NCBI GenBank assembly: GCA_026004215.1
Contig: BPIR01000002.1
Location: forward strand, 981,844 to 1,045,843
Length of the DNA: 64,000 nucleotides
Reading direction: 5' to 3'
Source of the DNA: Candidatus Binatia bacterium
GTDB lineage: Bacteria; Desulfobacterota; Binatia; HRBIN30
Within the stretch, counting starts at the first letter, position 1, and the number at the start of each line of letters is the position of its first letter. Positions 44,184 to 52,548 of this stretch are shown here, piece by piece. The notes below the pieces were generated by a model. The model was not told where the DNA came from, made no database searches, and saw only the letters and a program-made list of their open reading frames with translations. A program made the translations under genes and the position numbers.

Positions 44184-46784
44184 TCAATGGGAGCGCCGGG
44201 CGCGTTCGACGAGTTCGTGCAGGCGCATCAAGGCATCTAAAGGCGTGAGCCTCTCCACATCGATACGCGCGAGTTCTTGCCTCAAAGTGTCTGCGGTCGG
44301 GTCGAACAGGGGCATCTGCACTCCGACAGCCGGGGCGGGGTGTGCCCCCGCGATGCGCGGGTGGCCAGAAGCATCGAGCTCGTTGCGCTCGAGATTGGTC
44401 AAGATTTCCTTGGCGCGCCGGATCACCGTTTCCGGCACGCCCGCGAGGCGGGCCACTTCGATGCCGTAACTCCGCGAGGCGCCTCCGGGCACGACTCGCC
44501 TGAGGAAAATCACGTCCCCCTTCCACTCGCGAACGGCCACGGAAAAGTTGTGGATTCGAGGATGAAGGCGGGCCAGGTCCGTAAGCTCATGGTAGTGTGT
44601 GGCGAACAAAACTAACGGTCGGAGCTCACTTTCGTGCAAGTATTCGGCGACGGCCCAGGCGATCGAAATCCCGTCGAAGGTGCTGGTCCCCCGACCGATT
44701 TCGTCCAGAATCACCAGGCTACGCGCCGTAAGGTTCGTCAGGATGTTTGCAGTTTCCTTCATTTCGACCATGAAGGTCGACTCGCCGGCCGCCAAGTTGT
44801 CCGAGGCTCCCACACGAGTGAACAAGCGATCGACGATGCCAATTTCCGCTTCTGCAGCCGGGACGAAGCTGCCCATTTGTGCAAGCAAGACGATCAAGGC
44901 GACTTGCCGCAAATAGGTGGATTTGCCCGCCATGTTCGGCCCCGTGATGGTGATGACCTGCAGCTCTTCGGGGTCCAAAGCCGTATCGTTGGGTACGAAT
45001 CCTTCGCGCCCCACCATGGCCTCGACGACGGGGTGGCGGCCATCGCGGATGCGAATTTGGCGGCCATGGTGTAAGCGGGGACGGCGATATCGGTATTTTT
45101 CGGCGACGGACGCCAAGGAACAAAACACGTCCAACGTGGCCAAAGCCGTTGCCGTACGGGCCAACCGAGCCTGCGCGGAAGCCGCTTCGTCCACAAGCTG
45201 CGCGAAGAGGCGTGCTTCGTGGCTTCGCAGGCGCTCTTCCGCCCCGAGAATGCGGCGTTCGTAGTCTTCGAGTTCGGGTGTAACGAAGCGCTCGGCGTTG
45301 GCTGTGGTTTGCTTGCGGCGGTATTCGGGAGGCACGAGATGCAAATTCGGCTTGGTCACTTCGATGTAGTATCCGAATACGTTGTTGTATCGGACCTTGA
45401 GGGAAGCGATACCCGTGCGGGCTCGCTCGCGGCTTTCTAGCTCGGCTAGCACCTGGCGCCCGCTGTGCGCTAGATGGCGAAGCTCGTCGATTGTTGCGTC
45501 GAAGCCGGGCCGGATGGTCGGAGCCTGGTGGAGTTGGTGCGGGGGCTCGTCCACGAGCGCGTTTTCCAAACGTTGGCGGAGCTCCACCAGTGGGTCGATT
45601 TGGGCGCCACATTCCTGCAGAGCTTGGGCTTGGCTACTCGTGAGTTCCGTCTTCAGTCGAGCGACCCGTTGCAATGCTTGGCGCAAGTGTGCAAGGTCGC
45701 GCGGCGACACCCGGCGCACGGCGAGTCTGGCGTTGAGCCGCTCCAGGTCTCCCAAACCAGCCAGGTCGCGCTCCAGGTCGCGGCGCCACGTGCCTCGTTC
45801 CACGAGCTCTTCTACGGAGTCCAGCCGCGCGCCAATGGCGCGAACATCGGCTAAAGGAGCGAGCAGCCAGCGCCGCAGCATGCGGCTGCCCATGGCGGTT
45901 CGGGTTTGGTCCAAGAGCCAAAGAAGGGAACCGCGAGTCTCCCCGCGCAAGTTCGTCAACAGTTCGAGATTCCGTTGCGTGGCTTGGTCCAGGTAAAGAC
46001 TGGCCGCTGTTTCGCGGATGGCCGGCACGCGCAAGTGATCGAGATCGGCGCGGTGCGTTTTTTGGAGATAGTGCAGTAGTGCGCCCAGCGCACCCAGGCA
46101 CTCTCGATTTTCAATGTCCGAGTCTGTGACTCGCATCGCCCACCATTGGGCAGCCGTTTGCTCGTCGAACGTCGAAGCCGGTTCGCGGGTGACGACCGCG
46201 CGGGGCAGTCGCCGGCGCAATTCTCCAGCGAGCTCTTCTTCCTCTTGAGGAATCAGCACCTCGCGTGGATCGAGGCGAAACAAGACGTCCCACAAATGCG
46301 TGCGGGCGGAGACCTGATGGAGTTGGACCTCCCCGGTAGAAACGTCGACGGCCGCCAAGGCAACGGTCTCCGGGCGTCGCGCAATTGCAGTCAAGTAATT
46401 GGGGAGTCGTGGATCGAGGCATTCTTCCTCCGTGACCGTGCCAGGGGTAACGATGCGCACCACGGCGCGTTGCACCAGGCCCTTTGCGTGCGCCGGGTCT
46501 TCCGTTTGTTCGCAAATGGCCACCTTCAAGCCTGCGGCCAGCAGCTTTGCGATATAGGCCTGGGCGGCAAAGTGCGGCACCCCGCACATCGGGATGGGCA
46601 CTTCGTCCTTGCGGCTGCGGGTCGTCAAGGCCACGTCCAAGATAGGAGCGGCGAGTTCTGCGTCTTCGAAGAACAACTCGTAAAAGTCGCCCAGGCGAAA
46701 GAACAACAGAGCATCAGGATACTCGGCCTTCAGGCGGAGATACTGCTCCATCATCGGGGTGAGCTTGGGTTGGGCACGCTCCAT
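44184..46784 (-). CDS. mutS: DNA mismatch repair protein MutS
   Basis: A 866-residue mismatch sensor. MutS I: PMMEQYLRLKAEYPDALLFF with FRLGDFYELF, the Phe-x-Glu mismatch site. The connector, lever and clamp domains follow. The ATPase has Walker A GPNMAGKST and VILDEIGRGTSTFDG. A DNA-helix-turn-helix and C-terminal tail end the protein. ATG at 46784 was chosen because MutS N-termini begin near the LTPMM motif; no ribosome-binding site is evident. Not coupled to a mutL in the window. Confidence 0.97.
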   Translation of the reverse strand: MERAQPKLTPMMEQYLRLKAEYPDALLFFRLGDFYELFFEDAELAAPILDVALTTRSRKDEVPIPMCGVPHFAAQAYIAKLLAAGLKVAICEQTEDPAHAKGLVQRAVVRIVTPGTVTEEECLDPRLPNYLTAIARRPETVALAAVDVSTGEVQLHQVSARTHLWDVLFRLDPREVLIPQEEEELAGELRRRLPRAVVTREPASTFDEQTAAQWWAMRVTDSDIENRECLGALGALLHYLQKTHRADLDHLRVPAIRETAASLYLDQATQRNLELLTNLRGETRGSLLWLLDQTRTAMGSRMLRRWLLAPLADVRAIGARLDSVEELVERGTWRRDLERDLAGLGDLERLNARLAVRRVSPRDLAHLRQALQRVARLKTELTSSQAQALQECGAQIDPLVELRQRLENALVDEPPHQLHQAPTIRPGFDATIDELRHLAHSGRQVLAELESRERARTGIASLKVRYNNVFGYYIEVTKPNLHLVPPEYRRKQTTANAERFVTPELEDYERRILGAEERLRSHEARLFAQLVDEAASAQARLARTATALATLDVFCSLASVAEKYRYRRPRLHHGRQIRIRDGRHPVVEAMVGREGFVPNDTALDPEELQVITITGPNMAGKSTYLRQVALIVLLAQMGSFVPAAEAEIGIVDRLFTRVGASDNLAAGESTFMVEMKETANILTNLTARSLVILDEIGRGTSTFDGISIAWAVAEYLHESELRPLVLFATHYHELTDLARLHPRIHNFSVAVREWKGDVIFLRRVVPGGASRSYGIEVARLAGVPETVIRRAKEILTNLERNELDASGHPRIAGAHPAPAVGVQMPLFDPTADTLRQELARIDVERLTPLDALMRLHELVERARRSH

Positions 46785-46942
46785 GGAACGTCGATATTGG
46801 CAGGAGGCGAAACGGCCGGCAACGCGCCCTCTCTGTTCCGCACCGAGGTTGCGGCCGTTATGGCGAGCGCCCACGCGGTGAGGTGTTGCCCATGCAAGCC
46901 CCTCTTGCGGTCACGTTTCCAAATATGGTTTGGAGCGAAGGT

Positions 46943-48097
46943 ATGGTGAACGATCGTTCTTCTCTTTCTGCGTGGGATGACTACCCGGTCCATCAAATCC
47001 CGGAAGTGATCCGCCATGTGGGAACGAGTGACCGCAATTTTTACGACCGCTACTACTTCAACCTGCACGCTTGTGACGACCGCTTGTTCGTCATTTTCGG
47101 AATGGGCCAATACCCGAATCTTGCGGTGCAAGACGCGTTTGCATGTGCCACGTTTGCGGGCAAACATCACGTCGTGCGGGCGTCGAGAGTGCTTGGCGAT
47201 CGCATGGATACGAGCGTCGGCCCCTTCCGCATCGAAGTTCAGGAACCGTTGAAACGTTTGCGGTTCGTGCTCGAACCTGGGGATTACCCGATCGCGTGCG
47301 ACTTGCAGTGGCTGGCGCACACGCCGGCTTATCTCGAGCCCCGTCAGTTTATTCGGAAATACGGCAGAGTGCTCTTCGATACGCAGCGCTTTGCGCAAAC
47401 GGGTTTTTGGACGGGGTGGTTGAAAATTGGGAGCGAGGAATTTCGTGTGACGGCGGACCGCTGGTGGGGTACGCGGGACCGATCTTGGGGGGTGCGTCCG
47501 GTGGGCGAGCCGGAGCACCCGGGCATCCGTCAAAACGAGGGCCAACTGACTGGTCTCTGGAACTACGCTCCGATGCAATTTTCGGACTATGCGATTCTGT
47601 ATATGGTCAATGAGCACGAGGATGGGCAGAGGCCGCTCGAAGAGGCTGTGCGAATTTGGGTCGATCCTGCCCGAGCTCCCGAGCCTCTCGGGCGCCCGGA
47701 GCATTGCCACCACCTCATCCCCGGTACGCGGATGATTCAGTCTTCGCGGCTCCTGTTTCCCCAGGCGCCAGGGGGGAAGCTCGAAATCGAAGTGACGCCT
47801 TTACTGAACGCGTATGTCGCCGTCGGCACGGGGTATGGCATGGAGCCGGATTGGCGTCATGGCATGTATCAAGGCCCATTGGTCGTCCAAGGATTCGAGC
47901 GACCAATCGAAGAGGTTGCTTCTTTTGGGCAGTACGGGCTGGTGGATCAGGTTGCTCGGTTTACGACCAACGAGGGTGCAGTGGGTTACGGTCTTCACGA
48001 GTTTGGCTTTTGGGGACCGTTTCGACCTTATGGCCTTGCGGATGCATTTTCGGGAGCGAGTTCGCCGCAAGCGTCGGGTGGACCGAGGGCAACTTGA
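46943..48097 (+). CDS. Lipocalin-like protein of the hydroxyneurosporene/DUF7064 type
   Basis: A 384-residue protein with the DRWWGTRDRSWGVRPVGEP motif that marks a lipocalin-like double-barrel family common in actinobacteria and steroid or hydrocarbon degraders. The rest has alternating aromatic beta strands (SDYAILYMVNEHEDG, LEIEVTPLLNAYV). No signal peptide. The ATG at 46943 is preceded by GGAGCGAAGG. Domain name is from memory and not verified. It is followed by a kinase-like and an aldehyde dehydrogenase gene, so a catabolic role is likely. Confidence 0.8.
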   Translation: MVNDRSSLSAWDDYPVHQIPEVIRHVGTSDRNFYDRYYFNLHACDDRLFVIFGMGQYPNLAVQDAFACATFAGKHHVVRASRVLGDRMDTSVGPFRIEVQEPLKRLRFVLEPGDYPIACDLQWLAHTPAYLEPRQFIRKYGRVLFDTQRFAQTGFWTGWLKIGSEEFRVTADRWWGTRDRSWGVRPVGEPEHPGIRQNEGQLTGLWNYAPMQFSDYAILYMVNEHEDGQRPLEEAVRIWVDPARAPEPLGRPEHCHHLIPGTRMIQSSRLLFPQAPGGKLEIEVTPLLNAYVAVGTGYGMEPDWRHGMYQGPLVVQGFERPIEEVASFGQYGLVDQVARFTTNEGAVGYGLHEFGFWGPFRPYGLADAFSGASSPQASGGPRAT

Positions 48098-48115
48098 GGT
48101 GAAGGAGAACCTGCG

Positions 48116-49183
48116 ATGCCGCCTCCTCGTCGCGACTTTGCTGTATTGGAAGCAGAGCTCACGCGCTGGCTGAGGCAAAAACTCCCGAATGCACGGTCAC
48201 TCGTGGTGAAGAACCTGCGAGGCCCCACGGAAACCGGATATTCCAGCGATACCTTGCTCTTTGACCTCGAAGGTTACGATGAGCCAGGTCTCTCCACCTC
48301 GCTTGTAGCCAAGTTACACCCCCAAGGGGTGACGGTTTTCCCTCGCTACGACTTGGAGCAGCAGTTCCAGTTGCTCGCTTGGCTCAAGAAATTCGATGCG
48401 CCCGTACCCAGGGTGCTTTGGATCGAGAAAGACACTCGAGTTCTCGGCAGCGTGTTTTACGTGATGGAGTTCGTGGAAGGACGTGTTCCACCAGATAACC
48501 CCCCGTACCATACCAGTGGGTGGCTGACGGAGGTGGAATCCGAGACGCGCCGGCGACTGTGGGATGCTGGGATCGTGGCCATGGCTGCCGTCCACCGTGC
48601 GCCTTGGCAGCAGCTCCTCGGAGAAGTTTTCCCGCCCGTCGCCAGCGGGCAGAGCTACTTGGATGCGCAGTTGGACGACTATCGGCACTTTATCGATTGG
48701 GGATTGGAACGTGGCCGCTATCCTCTTCTCAGTCGCGCCGAGGCTTGGTTGCAGGCGTACAAGCCGAAGGAAGAGCAGGTGGCCTTGTGCTGGGGAGATG
48801 CGCGTTTCGGAAACCAGTTATTTGCAAACGGGAAGTGCGTGGCGTTGCTAGATTGGGAGATGGCCAGACTGGGAGATCCAGTGCAAGACATTGCATGGTG
48901 GTGGGCGATCGACCGATGCTTCAGCGAAGGATTAGGGCTCCCGCGCCTGCCTGGATTGCCGGAGCGAGGGGCCACGATCGCTCTTTGGGAAAAGCATTCC
49001 GGTTTTTCTGCGCAGCATTTTGATTACTATGAGGTGCTTGCCCTCTACAAGTTCACGGCAATCATGGCACGCGTGATTCGCCAGCTCTGTCATTATGGTG
49101 TGTTTCCGGCTGAAACCACGATGGACCGGGAAAACCTGGCCTCGCTCGTGTTGGAGCGTGAACTCGAACGTCGCGGCGGTTAG
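48116..49183 (+). CDS. APH-family phosphotransferase (ACAD10/11 kinase-like)
   Basis: A 355-residue aminoglycoside-phosphotransferase-fold enzyme. The catalytic loop is CWGDARFGNQLF, where Trp replaces the usual His but the Asp and Asn remain, and the metal Asp is in LLDWEMARLGD. This WGDARxGN pattern is usual in the ACAD10/11 kinase-like group and not in antibiotic kinases. The N-lobe shows VVKNLRGPTETGYSSDTLLF. Likely substrate is a hydroxyacyl-CoA or other small alcohol. 19 nt after the lipocalin-like gene. Confidence 0.88.
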   Translation: MPPPRRDFAVLEAELTRWLRQKLPNARSLVVKNLRGPTETGYSSDTLLFDLEGYDEPGLSTSLVAKLHPQGVTVFPRYDLEQQFQLLAWLKKFDAPVPRVLWIEKDTRVLGSVFYVMEFVEGRVPPDNPPYHTSGWLTEVESETRRRLWDAGIVAMAAVHRAPWQQLLGEVFPPVASGQSYLDAQLDDYRHFIDWGLERGRYPLLSRAEAWLQAYKPKEEQVALCWGDARFGNQLFANGKCVALLDWEMARLGDPVQDIAWWWAIDRCFSEGLGLPRLPGLPERGATIALWEKHSGFSAQHFDYYEVLALYKFTAIMARVIRQLCHYGVFPAETTMDRENLASLVLERELERRGG

Positions 49184-49236
49184 CTTCTTGGATGAGTCGC
49201 CGCGGCAAAGGGGCTTAAACCGGAGGAGGAAGAGAC

Positions 49237-50700
49237 ATGGTCCGGAGTTTCGATAAGCTGTTTATCGGTGGCCGATGGGTGGAACCTTCCAGTGCGAAGG
49301 TCATCGAGGTTGTGTCGCCGCATACCGAAGAGGCGATTGCTCGGGTTCCCGCGGGGGAGAAAGCAGACATGGATCGGGCAGTGGAGGCTGCACGCACCGC
49401 CTTTGATTCCGGCGATTGGCCGCGCATGCGGGCCCGAGAGCGCGCCAGTTATCTCGAGCGTTTATTGGGGCTACTTCAAGAGCACCAGGAAGACTTGGCT
49501 CAATTGATTAGTCGGGAAATGGGGTCGCCGATCAGTTTTTCTCGGCTGGGGCAAACCCTCGCGAGCAACATGGTGCTCGAATACTATGTTCATCTGAGCC
49601 GCACCTTCGCGTTCGAGGAGTTGCGCGAGGGAATGATGGGGCCGGTCATTGTCCGTCGTGAGCCTGTAGGCGTGGCCGCTTGCATCGTGCCCTGGAACGT
49701 GCCGCTCTTCACCACCATGCTCAAGCTCGCGCCTGCCCTTACGGCCGGCGCGACGGTTGTTTTAAAGCCCGCGCCGGAGACGCCGCTGGACGCGCTCGTG
49801 CTTGCAGAGTTCATCGAGCGCGCGGAATTTCCGCCGGGTGTGGTCAATGTGGTGCCAGCCGATCGCGAAGTCGGAGAATATCTGGTGTGTCATCCTGGCG
49901 TGGACAAGGTTGCCTTCACTGGGAGCACAGCCGCAGGGCGGCGGATTGCGGCGCTGTGTGGGGAGAGGCTCAAACGCTGCACCTTAGAGCTCGGTGGAAA
50001 ATCGGCGGCGATTATTTTGGACGATGCTGCGCTGGAGCCGACCATTGCCGGTCTTGTCCCCGCGGTGTTGATGAACAACGGGCAAGCCTGTGTGGCGCAA
50101 ACGCGGGTTCTGGCTTCGAAGCGGCGCTACGACGAGGTCGTTCAAGCCCTAGTGCAAGCGTTCGAGAGCGTTCCTGTCGGCGATCCACTCGACCCGGCGA
50201 CGGTGGTGGGGCCGCTCGTGTCGGCACGCCAGCGTGAGCGAGTGGAAGGATACATTCGCGTCGGTCGTGAGGAAGGGGCACAACTCGCCTGCGGAGGAGG
50301 GCGCCCCAAGTCCTTGCCCCGGGGATGGTATGTCGAACCAACAGTGTTCGCCCGGGTGCACAACTCCATGCGCATTGCCCGAGAGGAAATTTTTGGTCCG
50401 GTGGTTTCCGTGATCCCTTACGAGACCGAAGAAGAGGCCATTCGCATTGCGAACGATTCCGACTACGGGCTTTCCGGGACGGTGTGGACTGCGGACGTCC
50501 AACACGGTGTCGAGGTTGCGCGGCAAGTGCGAACGGGCACATACACGGTCAACGGCTTTGCCCTGGAGTTTGGAGCCCCGTTTGGCGGTTTCAAAGCCAG
50601 CGGACTCGGACGCGAACTGGGGCCGGAGGGTCTGATGGCCTACCTCGAAGCCAAGTCCATCAGCCTGCCGCACGGAGCGCATGTGGAGCTTCGCAACTGA
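49237..50700 (+). CDS. Aldehyde dehydrogenase
   Basis: A 487-residue NAD(P)-dependent dehydrogenase. The catalytic Cys is in NNGQACVAQTR and the general-base Glu in LELGGKSA. PWNVPLFTTMLKLAPAL and GFALEFGAPFGGFKASGLGRELG are conserved. The type is close to enzymes of aromatic, terpene or steroid side-chain oxidation. ATG with CCGGAGGAGGAAGAG upstream, an excellent site. 53 nt after the phosphotransferase; likely the same operon. Confidence 0.95.
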   Translation: MVRSFDKLFIGGRWVEPSSAKVIEVVSPHTEEAIARVPAGEKADMDRAVEAARTAFDSGDWPRMRARERASYLERLLGLLQEHQEDLAQLISREMGSPISFSRLGQTLASNMVLEYYVHLSRTFAFEELREGMMGPVIVRREPVGVAACIVPWNVPLFTTMLKLAPALTAGATVVLKPAPETPLDALVLAEFIERAEFPPGVVNVVPADREVGEYLVCHPGVDKVAFTGSTAAGRRIAALCGERLKRCTLELGGKSAAIILDDAALEPTIAGLVPAVLMNNGQACVAQTRVLASKRRYDEVVQALVQAFESVPVGDPLDPATVVGPLVSARQRERVEGYIRVGREEGAQLACGGGRPKSLPRGWYVEPTVFARVHNSMRIAREEIFGPVVSVIPYETEEEAIRIANDSDYGLSGTVWTADVQHGVEVARQVRTGTYTVNGFALEFGAPFGGFKASGLGRELGPEGLMAYLEAKSISLPHGAHVELRN

Positions 50701-50882
50701 TTGCCGGTAATTTTGCAGCAGGCAAATCGCGTTTGCCCTGGCCTTCGCAGCGGATTATCATAGGTCGCGCAAAGTCGAGGCGAGGCCGCGGCGTGTGGTT
50801 GGGTTTCTCGCGCACAGATTAGGCGGATGAGGAGAAAGCGGTTTCGAAACTGCCGCTGTGCAAAATTGAGCGGCGATCGAGC

Positions 50883-52547
50883 ATGATGCAGTTACCTTCC
50901 GGTAAATTGAGAGTTGTCCCTCTGGGTGGCCTCGGCGAGATCGGCCTCAACTGCCTCGTGCTCGAATGGAACGGCTACGCCATAGCGATTGACTGCGGCG
51001 TGATGTTTCCAGAGCCGCAAATGTTGGGGATTGATCTGGTCATCCCGGACCTGGGTTATCTCGAGCAGTTCGGCGAGCGGTTTCTTGGCTTTGTTTTAAC
51101 TCACGGGCATGAAGACCATCAGGGGGCCCTTCCCTTCGCATTGCGAACTTTTTCCGTGCCTGTGTACGCCACTCCCATGGCACATGGGCTTGTGACCGAG
51201 CGCCTGAAAGAGCACGGAATCTCCGCGCAGTTTCACGTGTTTCGTGCGGGCGATCGCTGGGAGCTCGGTCCATTTGCTCTGGAGGCCATCCACGTCACCC
51301 ATTCTCTGGTGGACACGGTCGCGTTGGCGATTCGCACACCATTGGGCGTCGTGATCCACAGTGGAGATTTCAAAATCGACCACACGCCGGTTGATGGCCC
51401 GCCTGCCGACCTTCATCGGCTGGCGCAGTATGGCCGAGAAGGAGTGCTGCTGCTCTTGTCCGATTCCACCAACGCGGAACGCCCCGGCTACACGCCCTCG
51501 GAACGGTCTTTACGAGCCCCGCTTGCGGAAATTTTCCGTCAGACCAAGGGAGCGGTATTCTTCTCCACCTTTGCCTCGCACATCCACCGGCTGAAGCAGG
51601 CGATCGAGCTTTCCCTTGCTTACGATCGGCGGATCGCTGTGGTGGGACGAAGCCTGCTGACCAGCATCAAAATTGCGACCCAGCTCGGTTACCTGGAGTA
51701 CCCGCCCAGCCTATTTGTGGACGCCGGCAATCTTTCACGGGAAGGCGGGCAGCGGCTGACGATTCTCACGACTGGAAGCCAAGGTGAAGCGATGTCAGCC
51801 TTGATCCGCATTGCGGAAGGGGGGCATCATCAGGTGACCATGGGCCCGGGGGACACGGTCGTACTGTCCTCGCGGGTGATTCCTGGGAACGAAAAGCAAA
51901 TTAGCAACCTCATCAATCACGCTTTGCGTCGAGGCGCCGAGGTGTTTCACTCTCAAAACATGCCCGTTCACGTTTCCGGGCACGCGAGTCAGGAGGAGCT
52001 CAAGCTTATCCTCAGGCTTTGCCAGCCAAAATTTTTCGTCCCCATTCACGGTGAGCTCCGCCATCTCATTGCCCATCGGAAGCTGGCCTGGGAGGTCGGA
52101 GTTCCACCTGAAAACACTTTTCTGCTCGAGAATGGAAAAGTCCTCGAAATCGATGCGACTGGGGCGCGCGAGGTAGACCCAGTCAAGGCTGGGCGAGTGT
52201 TTGTCGATGGCAAAGGAGTGGGCGAGGCCATGGACGTGGTGCTGCGCGATCGCCGCCATTTGTCCTCCGACGGCCTCGTGCTGGCCGTTTTGGCTTTGGA
52301 CCAGCAAACCGGCAGTGTTGTGGCGGGCCCCGACCTTATTTCGCGTGGCTTTCTGCCGGAGTCTGGCGAAGAGATTTTCATGGAGGAAGCGCGCCAATTA
52401 CTGCTGGACTCTCTGGCGGAACTCCCCCCGGAATCGCGTTCGGACGCGCAGGAGGTGAAAGAACAGGTGCGCCGCGTTTTACGTCGGTACTTTTCCCGAG
52501 TATTGGACCGGCGCCCGGTCATTGTGCCGTTTGTTTTGGAGATGTGA
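50883..52547 (+). CDS. rnj: Ribonuclease J
   Basis: A 554-residue metallo-beta-lactamase/beta-CASP nuclease for 5'-3' exonucleolysis and endonucleolysis of RNA. Motifs: THGHEDHQGALP, HVTHSLVDTVA, IHSGDFKID and the beta-CASP GRSLLTSIKIA and VHVSGHASQEELKLI. The C-terminal domain is present. Two ATG codons are adjacent; the first is used. Ribosome-binding site is weak. The ftsK GTG begins 1 nt after its stop. Confidence 0.96.
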   Translation: MMQLPSGKLRVVPLGGLGEIGLNCLVLEWNGYAIAIDCGVMFPEPQMLGIDLVIPDLGYLEQFGERFLGFVLTHGHEDHQGALPFALRTFSVPVYATPMAHGLVTERLKEHGISAQFHVFRAGDRWELGPFALEAIHVTHSLVDTVALAIRTPLGVVIHSGDFKIDHTPVDGPPADLHRLAQYGREGVLLLLSDSTNAERPGYTPSERSLRAPLAEIFRQTKGAVFFSTFASHIHRLKQAIELSLAYDRRIAVVGRSLLTSIKIATQLGYLEYPPSLFVDAGNLSREGGQRLTILTTGSQGEAMSALIRIAEGGHHQVTMGPGDTVVLSSRVIPGNEKQISNLINHALRRGAEVFHSQNMPVHVSGHASQEELKLILRLCQPKFFVPIHGELRHLIAHRKLAWEVGVPPENTFLLENGKVLEIDATGAREVDPVKAGRVFVDGKGVGEAMDVVLRDRRHLSSDGLVLAVLALDQQTGSVVAGPDLISRGFLPESGEEIFMEEARQLLLDSLAELPPESRSDAQEVKEQVRRVLRRYFSRVLDRRPVIVPFVLEM

Positions 52548-52548
52548 C

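Noticed and set aside
50719..50735. GGCAAA-TCGCG-TTTGCC hairpin between aldehyde dehydrogenase and RNase J
   Set aside because: A short 6-bp stem without a T-run; too weak to call a terminator or a regulatory site.
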